Positions 63,781-64,000 of a DNA stretch of 64,000 bases are shown piece by piece; the first letter of the stretch is position 1; the number at the start of each line of letters is the position of its first letter. Below the pieces are notes generated by a model that saw nothing but the letters and a program-made list of their open reading frames with translations, ran no database searches and had not been told where the DNA came from. Position numbers and translations under genes: made by a program. The stretch is from Selaginella moellendorffii. Its lineage: Eukaryota > Streptophyta > Lycopodiopsida > Selaginellales > Selaginellaceae. The stretch is taken from positions 8,266 to 72,265 of the forward strand of contig NW_003314331.1 in the NCBI RefSeq assembly GCF_000143415.4, in the 5' to 3' direction.

Positions 63781-64000
63781 GTAGAATTTTATGTACTTAT
63801 GTAAAGTCTAATTAAAGTATCCAATTATGAAATTAAGAAATGTCATGTGTTGGGACCTAAAAATATGGGTTTAGCTAGGTTGACTAGGTATAAAGAGCTT
63901 GGGTTCAAGTCACAACCCTCTATTAGGGTAAGGTGAGGTGAAGGGTATAAGAACACCTATATCTCATTGTTATTGGCGTTTAGTTAAGAAGGGTATAAAA
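63781..64000 (+). other. 3' flank of the chromovirus, possible LTR start
   Basis: Non-coding sequence after the chromodomain. It may hold the polypurine tract and LTR start (GTGTTGGGACC near 63,850), but the element runs out of the window, so this cannot be confirmed. Confidence 0.35.

Noticed and set aside
1-64000. CRISPR array, bacterial operon or phage-like defence system
   Set aside because: No short regularly spaced repeats and no bacterial ribosome-binding or operon structure; introns and plant families dominate.

Overview
The window looks like nuclear DNA of a non-seed land plant, most likely a lycophyte of the Selaginella type. That is inferred from plant-specific families (LHCB7, BOU carrier, IMK-type receptor kinase, PLS-type PPR protein, ascorbate oxidase), very short GT-AG introns (mostly 45-90 bp), GC-rich genes next to very AT-rich repeat blocks, and telo-box (AAACCCTAA) promoters. 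No database could be searched.

Layout. Bases 1-10,800 are mostly AT-rich and hold gene debris: a callose synthase fragment, an aldose 1-epimerase exon, two broken copies of translation factor eIF1, a decayed Ty3/gypsy integrase, and one multi-exon gene of unknown function (4,087-5,980, minus). Bases 10,849-17,791 hold a complete RPL18 gene, a broken inverted copy of the unknown gene, a gag-only retrotransposon-derived ORF and a complete five-exon ascorbate oxidase gene. Bases 18,600-31,100 are mainly decayed: a cyanobacterial/plastid-type ABCD transporter broken just after Walker A with a partial exon copy upstream, colliding PPR fragments, a family of Lys/Glu-rich repeats, a 470-bp foldback element, a small secreted IDA-like peptide gene and an ERECTA-like LRR fragment.

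Bases 32,800-54,200 are the gene-dense core. Genes follow each other at short distances: an IMK2/IMK3-like LRR pseudokinase, a 15-exon TTLL12 gene, a single-exon PPR gene directly behind it, the mitochondrial carrier BOU, a 14-exon eIF4G, a coiled-coil protein, a leucine-rich-repeat protein, LHCB7, ISD11 (LYRM4) and a basic protein of unknown function. Exon phases were checked through every splice junction for RPL18, ascorbate oxidase, the IMK-like gene, TTLL12, eIF4G, LHCB7, the coiled-coil gene and the LRR gene, and all of these are open. Bases 54,200-58,800 hold a gutted PUS3 pseudouridine synthase and a broken malectin/LRR receptor kinase whose kinase tail is inverted. Bases 58,800-64,000 are LTR-retrotransposon sequence: tandem LTR-like repeats, a zinc-knuckle remnant and a chromodomain-bearing Ty3/gypsy integrase.

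The intact genes are housekeeping functions (translation, Fe-S assembly, mitochondrial transport, tubulin ligase-like protein, light harvesting) plus cell-surface or secreted factors (IMK-like, IDA-like, ascorbate oxidase). They do not form an operon or one pathway. The most notable points are an eIF4G that carries a C-terminal W2 domain as animal eIF4G does, the IDA-like signalling peptide, the intact gag-only ORF, and a possible intron bridging TTLL12 and the PPR gene.
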